The position numbers and the translations under genes were made by a program. Of a stretch of 54,753 bases of DNA, positions 50,978-54,753 are shown one piece after another. Under the pieces are notes generated by a model. The model did no database searches, was not told the origin of the DNA, and saw nothing but the letters and a program-made list of their open reading frames with translations. Numbering within the stretch: the stretch's first letter is position 1; every line of letters begins with the position of its first letter. The stretch is from Pseudomonadota bacterium (lineage in GTDB: Bacteria; Pseudomonadota; Alphaproteobacteria; Rhodobacterales; Rhodobacteraceae), in contig JAJZVD010000018.1 of NCBI GenBank assembly GCA_021845805.1, positions 1 through 54,753 on the forward strand, read 5' to 3'.

Positions 50978-51441
50978 CGCGTCCCCGTCGATCCGAAGCC
51001 GCCCGATCCGCGCGCGGTCTGGCCCAGGTCCTCGACCACGGCAAAGCCTGCCTGCACGACCGGCGCCACAACCATCTGCGCGATCCGGTCGCCGTGGTGG
51101 ATGGTATAGGGGGCTGCGCCCAGGTTCACGATCGGCACGCCCACGGGGCCGCGATAGTCGCTGTCGATGGTGCCGGGCGTGTTCGGCAGGGTGATCCCGT
51201 GCTTGAGCGACAGGCCAGAGCGCGGGCGCACCTGCACCTCGTAGCCTGCGGGGATTTCCATCCGCAGGCCGATGGGGATCAGGCGGCGTTCCATCGGGGC
51301 CAGCGTCAGCCCCCGTTCGCGGTCGGCGGGTGCGAGGTTCGCGCGCAGGTCGGCACCGGCGGCGCCGGGGGTCTCGTAGGTGGGCAGGCCCAGCGCGCGG
51401 TCGGCGCCATCGTCCCACAGGATGCGGATCAGGGGTGTCAT
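50974..51441 (-). CDS. dut: dUTP diphosphatase
   Basis: A 155-residue trimeric dUTPase. The five motifs are visible: [13 protein letters not shown] (1), RPRSGLSLK (2), [16 protein letters not shown] with the catalytic Asp (3), [11 protein letters not shown] (4) and the glycine-rich GSGGFGSTG tail (5). It removes dUTP and yields dUMP for thymidylate synthesis. It lies between coaBC and the MoeB-like gene with 4-nt overlaps on both sides. Confidence 0.97.
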   Translation of the reverse strand: MTPLIRILWDDGADRALGLPTYETPGAAGADLRANLAPADRERGLTLAPMERRLIPIGLRMEIPAGYEVQVRPRSGLSLKHGITLPNTPGTIDSDYRGPVGVPIVNLGAAPYTIHHGDRIAQMVVAPVVQAGFAVVEDLGQTARGSGGFGSTGTR

Positions 51442-52634
51442 GCCAGCGCCCCGGCGATGCGGGCGGCAAGGCGGCGGGCGACCTCGTCCTTGGCCAAGCG
51501 CGGCCAGGTCTCGGCGCCGTCGGCGGTGACCAGTGTCACCTCGTTTTCCACCCCGCCCATGATGCCGGTCGCCGGGCGCACATCATTGGCCACGATCCAG
51601 TCGCAGCCCTTGCGCAGGCGCTTGGCGGTGGCATTGGCCAGCACGTCATCGGTTTCGGCCGCGAACCCCACCACCAGCCGCGGCCGCCCCTCGACCAGAC
51701 GCGACACGGTGGCCAGAATGTCGGGGTTCTCGGCGAAGACCAGCGCAGGCGCCCTGCCCGATCCGTCCTTCTTCATCTTCGACGCCGCCGCATTGGCCAC
51801 CCGCCAGTCGGCCACCGCGGCAGCAAAGACCGCCGCATCGGCCGGCAGTGCCGCCTGCACGGCCGTCAGCATCTGCGCGGCGGTTTCCACCTTCACTACC
51901 GTCACCCCGGCGGGCGGGGGCACGGCGGCCGGCCCCGTGACAAAGGTCACCCGCGCCCCCAGTGCGGCAAGCGCGGCGCCCAGCGCGGCACCCTGCGCCC
52001 CCGACGAGCGGTTGGCGATGTAGCGCACCGGGTCGATCGGCTCGTGGGTCGGCCCCGAGGTCAGCAGAACATGCCTGCCCGCCAGCGGCCCCTGCCCCAG
52101 CGCGGCCTCGATGGCGGCGACGATCTCCAGCGGTTCGGCCATCCGTCCCGGTCCGTATTCGCCACAGGCCATGTCGCCATCGTTCGGGCCCACCCGCAGG
52201 ATGCCGTCGGCGGCAAGCGTCGCCAGGTTGCGCTGCGTCGCCGGATGGTTCCACATCCGCACGTTCATGGCCGGGGCGATCAGCACGCGCTTGTCGGTGG
52301 CCAGAAGCAGGGTCGAGGCCAGGTCATCCGCCTGCCCGCCCGCCATCTTGGCCATCAGGTCTGCCGTGGCAGGCGCCACCACCACCAGATCAGCGGTGCG
52401 TGAAAGCTGGATATGGCCCATTTCGGCTTCGTCGGTCAGATCGAAGAGCGCCCGGTAGACTTTCTGCCCCGCCAGCGCCCCGACGGACAGCGGGGTCACG
52501 AATTCCTCGGCCGCGCGGGTCAGCACGGGCACAACAGCCGCGCCCCGCTCGCGCAGGCGGCGGATCAGATCAAGCGACTTGTAGGCGGCGATTCCGCCGC
52601 CGATGACCAGAAGGACACGCCTGCCCGCCAGCAT
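51438..52634 (-). CDS. coaBC: Bifunctional phosphopantothenoylcysteine decarboxylase / phosphopantothenate-cysteine ligase
   Basis: A 398-residue bifunctional enzyme of CoA synthesis. The CoaC flavoprotein half has [39 protein letters not shown], the substrate clamp [15 protein letters not shown] and the late [17 protein letters not shown]. The CoaB half (from about residue 185) has [32 protein letters not shown] and MKK with the ligase lysine. It overlaps dut by 4 nt. A short gap of 76 bp separates it from rpoH2 upstream. Confidence 0.96.
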   Translation of the reverse strand: MLAGRRVLLVIGGGIAAYKSLDLIRRLRERGAAVVPVLTRAAEEFVTPLSVGALAGQKVYRALFDLTDEAEMGHIQLSRTADLVVVAPATADLMAKMAGGQADDLASTLLLATDKRVLIAPAMNVRMWNHPATQRNLATLAADGILRVGPNDGDMACGEYGPGRMAEPLEIVAAIEAALGQGPLAGRHVLLTSGPTHEPIDPVRYIANRSSGAQGAALGAALAALGARVTFVTGPAAVPPPAGVTVVKVETAAQMLTAVQAALPADAAVFAAAVADWRVANAAASKMKKDGSGRAPALVFAENPDILATVSRLVEGRPRLVVGFAAETDDVLANATAKRLRKGCDWIVANDVRPATGIMGGVENEVTLVTADGAETWPRLAKDEVARRLAARIAGALA

Positions 52635-52710
52635 CTGTTCCCCCGCGCTGCTCTCGATCCGGTTCTAGGGCGCGCGGCCCGCAGGCACAATGGCCCGCGG
52701 GCGGGGACCG

Positions 52711-53589
52711 TCAGACGAAGAACTCGTGCACTTCGCGGCTCTGCGCCTCGAGGCTCTTGCGCATCTTGGCGAAGGCCGAAGCCTCGAGCTGGCGCACGCG
52801 CTCCTTGGAAAGCCCCAGCTCTTCGCCCAGGCTTTCCAGCGTCCGCGGCTCTTCGATCAGCTTGCGTTCCTGCACGATGTAGCGTTCGCGCGACGACAGC
52901 GCGTCCATCGCCACACCCAGCCAGCGGCGCAGTTGCGCCGCGTCATGCGCGTCGGCCACCATCTCTTCGGCCTGCGCGCTGTCATCTTCCAGCGCGTCGA
53001 TCCATTCGCGGCCCTCGTCCTCGGACGACTGGGTGGCGTTGAGCGAGAAGTCGGTGCCCGCCAGCCGTCCTTCCATCATCTCGACATCCGCCAGCGGAAC
53101 GCCGATTTCCTGCGCGATCCTGGCACGCAACTGATGATTGTCCAGCGTCTCGCCCCGCCCCTGGGCCTCGCGCTCCAGCTTGGCCTGAACGCGCTTCATG
53201 TTGAAGAACAGCGCCTTCTGGCTGGAGGTGGAGCCGGTGCGCACCATCGACCAGTTGCGCATCACATAGTCCTGCACCCCTGCCCGGATCCACCAGACGG
53301 CATAGGTGGAAAACCGCACGCCGCGATCGGGGTCGAACTTGTCGGCGGCCTTCATCAGGCCAAGCCCCGCCTCCTGGATCAGGTCGTTCATCGGGGCGCC
53401 ATAGCGGCGGAACCGCGCGGCGACAGAGATGGCAAGCCGCATGTACGCATTGATCAGCCGGTGCAAGGCCGCCTGATCGCGATGGTCGCGCCACGCAAGG
53501 GCCAGTTCGCGCTCGGTTTCGGCGTCGAGCAATTCGGCCTTCATGGCCCTGCGCGACATCGTCTGATCCACCTGTCCGTCGAGTGCCAT
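52711..53589 (-). CDS. rpoH2: RNA polymerase sigma-32 factor, RpoHII type
   Basis: A 292-residue alternative sigma factor. Region 2 (LINAYMRLAISVAARFRRYGAPMNDLIQEAGLGLMKAADKFDPDRGVRFSTYAVWWIRAGVQDYVMRNWSMVR) is complete, the RpoH box (TSSQKALFFNMKR) follows, and region 4.2 reads RTLESLGEELGLSKERVRQLEASAFAKMR. The N-terminal MALDGQVDQTMSRRAMKAELL and the SLNATQSSEDEGREWIDALED segment are those of Rhodobacter RpoHII, which serves singlet-oxygen and oxidative stress under RpoE control. ATG 53589 has AGGGGGG upstream; an in-frame TTG lies two codons earlier. A TGATCC promoter-like sequence lies at 53655. Confidence 0.94.
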   Translation of the reverse strand: MALDGQVDQTMSRRAMKAELLDAETERELALAWRDHRDQAALHRLINAYMRLAISVAARFRRYGAPMNDLIQEAGLGLMKAADKFDPDRGVRFSTYAVWWIRAGVQDYVMRNWSMVRTGSTSSQKALFFNMKRVQAKLEREAQGRGETLDNHQLRARIAQEIGVPLADVEMMEGRLAGTDFSLNATQSSEDEGREWIDALEDDSAQAEEMVADAHDAAQLRRWLGVAMDALSSRERYIVQERKLIEEPRTLESLGEELGLSKERVRQLEASAFAKMRKSLEAQSREVHEFFV

Positions 53590-53630
53590 GGGCAACCCCC
53601 CTTCCAGCGATCTTCAGTGATTGATGCAGA

Positions 53631-53660
53631 TTGATACGCAGCGAACCGCCGGGCGGATCA
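53631..53660 (-). promoter_or_regulatory. Candidate RpoE-dependent promoter of rpoH2
   Basis: Reading the minus strand, TGATCC (53660-53655) is followed after exactly 18 nt by TATCAA (53636-53631). The Rhodobacter RpoE consensus is, from memory, TGATCC-N18-TAAGA; the -35 and spacing match fully and the -10 partly. Initiation would fall about 35-40 nt before the rpoH2 ATG. Confidence 0.55.
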
Positions 53661-53666
53661 CATGCC

Positions 53667-53689
53667 TTCGTGATAGATATGTTCACGAA
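53667..53689. promoter_or_regulatory. Inverted repeat between rpoH2 and the GST gene
   Basis: TTCGTGA-N9-TCACGAA is a perfect 7-bp dyad in the AT-richer part of the 161-bp divergent intergenic region. It lies 7 nt beyond the candidate rpoH2 -35 box and 62-84 nt before the GST ATG. Spacing of arms by one helical turn suggests a dimeric regulator acting on one or both promoters. Confidence 0.45.
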
Positions 53690-53750
53690 ACAGCATTTTC
53701 GCGGGGCAACGGGCGCGGATAACCTTCCTGTGATCAGACAGGAGAAACAC

Positions 53751-54620
53751 ATGCCCCCGACCCTCGCCATCGGCGACCGCGCCTATTCCAGCTGGTCCCT
53801 GCGCGGCTGGCTCTTGTTCGAGGCCTTCGGCCTGCCGGTGCGGACCGAACGGGCCCAGATCTACACCGACGCCCTGCCCGCGCTTCTGGCCCGCTTTGCC
53901 CCGGCCCGGACGGTGCCCGCCCTGCGGCTGGATGACGGAACGGTCGTGGCCGACACGCTGGCAATCGCCGAGGAACTCGCCTCGCGCCACCCGGAGGCCG
54001 GGATCTGGCCCGACGACCCGGCGGCGCGCGCCCTTGCGCGGATGATGGCGGCCGAGATGCATTCCAGCTATCCCGCGCTGCGGCAGGCCTGCGCGATGGA
54101 CCTGCGCCGCGCCTATGCGGGGTTCGAGCCCCCCGCCGACGCGCTGGCCGACCTGCGACGGATCGAGGCGCTCTGGGCCTGGGCGCAGGACCGGCATGGC
54201 GGCGCGGGGCCGTGGCTGTTCGGCGCCTACTCGGCCGCCGATGCCTTCTATGCGCCCGTGGCCGCGCGGGTGGCCAGCTACGGCCTGCCGATCGGCCCAG
54301 CGGGGGCGGCCTATGTGGCCCGGCACCTGGCACATGGCCCGTTCCGCCGCTGGCGCGCCATGGCGCAGGTCGATGGGCCCGACCAGACAATCTACCATCT
54401 GGATCTGCCGCTGGCGCCCTGGCCCGGGCCTGCGCCGCTGGCGGCACGGGCGGTGGCGGCGGGGCCGTCGGTGAATGCGGCCTGCCCCTATTCGGGCAAG
54501 GCGGTCACCGACTTCCTGACGCTGGACGGCAAGACCTACGGGTTCTGCAACCCGTTCTGCCGCGACAAGACCGTGGCGGACCCCGCCGCCTGGCCGGCCT
54601 TCATGGCCATCACCGCCTAG
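53751..54620 (+). CDS. Glutathione S-transferase with C-terminal TRASH-like cysteine motif
   Basis: A 289-residue protein. Residues 1-80 are a thioredoxin-fold GST N-domain (AIGDRAYSSWSLRGWLLFEAFGL, RTVPALRLDDGTVVADTLAIAEEL); residues 85-225 are the helical C-domain. The last 50 residues contain Cys245, Cys266 and Cys270 in CPYSGK and GFCNPFCRDK, i.e. C-x20-C-x3-C. This is the pattern of the TRASH metal-binding motif. Such a tail appears in Rhodobacterales GSTs, but its role is not known. AGGAGA precedes the ATG. It is divergent from rpoH2, which suggests a stress role. Confidence 0.88.
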   Translation: MPPTLAIGDRAYSSWSLRGWLLFEAFGLPVRTERAQIYTDALPALLARFAPARTVPALRLDDGTVVADTLAIAEELASRHPEAGIWPDDPAARALARMMAAEMHSSYPALRQACAMDLRRAYAGFEPPADALADLRRIEALWAWAQDRHGGAGPWLFGAYSAADAFYAPVAARVASYGLPIGPAGAAYVARHLAHGPFRRWRAMAQVDGPDQTIYHLDLPLAPWPGPAPLAARAVAAGPSVNAACPYSGKAVTDFLTLDGKTYGFCNPFCRDKTVADPAAWPAFMAITA

Positions 54621-54623
54621 GCC

Positions 54624-54753
54624 TCAGGGCTTGCCCGCCTTGGCAGCCGGATCGGTATCGGCAAGCATCTGGGTGCGGCGGGCAAAGGCATCCATGATGT
54701 CCTTTTCGATGGCGGCATAGTCGCCATCGAAATGGTGGCCCCCAAGATCGGAA
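54624..54753 (-). CDS. C-terminal end of an AcvB/VirJ-like protein (partial)
   Basis: Only the last 42 codons lie in the window. The segment DLGGHHFDGDYAAIEKDIMDAFARR resembles the C-terminal GGHHFDGDY block, with the catalytic histidine, of the AcvB/VirJ alpha-beta hydrolase family (lysyl-phosphatidylglycerol hydrolase in Agrobacterium). The tail TDPAAKAGKP is low-complexity. It is convergent with the GST gene with a 3-nt gap. Identification rests on this short motif only. Confidence 0.45.
   Translation of the reverse strand, partial: SDLGGHHFDGDYAAIEKDIMDAFARRTQMLADTDPAAKAGKP

Noticed and set aside
1-54753. CRISPR arrays, prophage, integron or defence islands
   Set aside because: I saw no regularly spaced direct repeats, integrase, transposase or known defence genes; gene order and composition look like core chromosome throughout.

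Overview
The window is a high-GC, gene-dense stretch of chromosome from an alphaproteobacterium, most likely of the Rhodobacteraceae/Paracoccaceae (Rhodobacter, Gemmobacter or Paracoccus relatives). The evidence is an RpoHII-type sigma-32, a cytochrome c2/c550 gene directly upstream of aa3 oxidase ctaD (the Paracoccus arrangement), an Rhodobacterales-type small protein next to EF-P, FnrL-type and RpoE-type sites, and divergent metR/metF. I see no transposase, integrase, phage gene, CRISPR array, rRNA or recognisable defence locus. This is core genome, and I found no large undescribed system. The most interesting material is regulatory structure and a few unusual proteins.

Layout. 1-14.6 kb: partial metallophosphoesterase; DUF952-pyrD; a thioesterase-thioesterase-MATE operon facing a MerR regulator; suhB-like phosphatase; a small exported protein; metR/metF; an orphan Tle1-like DUF2235 lipase; ornithine decarboxylase with a long structured leader facing an Lrp/AsnC gene; HxlR regulator facing two VOC genes. 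14.7-26.4 kb: valS, DUF1992, an MFS exporter, two PLP aminotransferases, an MsbA-like ABC exporter, a short GT2, ygfZ, GNAT and efp. 26.6-32.3 kb: a small conserved gene, cobQ, a PopZ-like protein-tolC-pcm operon, tRNA-Cys and an orphan sugar-1-phosphate transferase. 33-39.4 kb: a tightly packed co-directional block SPOR lipoprotein-dac-tmk-holB-tatD-MBL-AEC transporter. 39.4-44 kb: a complete polyamine/spermidine-type ABC importer (order ATPase, binding protein, two permeases), then tRNA-Leu. 44.6-48.2 kb: lipB, cycA, ctaD and a DUF2244 gene. 48.2-53.6 kb: polar amino-acid ABC transporter, membrane-anchored MoeB/ThiF protein, dut, coaBC, rpoH2. 53.7 kb to the end: a GST with a C-terminal TRASH-like cysteine motif and the tail of an AcvB/VirJ-like protein.

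How genes work together. The ornithine decarboxylase and the PotABCD-like importer together point to active polyamine metabolism. The cycA-ctaD-DUF2244 block is the terminal part of aerobic respiration, with a perfect FNR-type site between cycA and ctaD. rpoH2 carries an RpoE-like promoter and shares its upstream region with a stress-type GST. Dac, the SPOR lipoprotein and the MsbA-like exporter serve the envelope; tmk, dut, pyrD and holB serve nucleotide metabolism and replication.

Most start sites were chosen by ribosome-binding-site position, operon overlap or family N-terminus. Functions rest on recognised motifs read from the translation, not on database searches.
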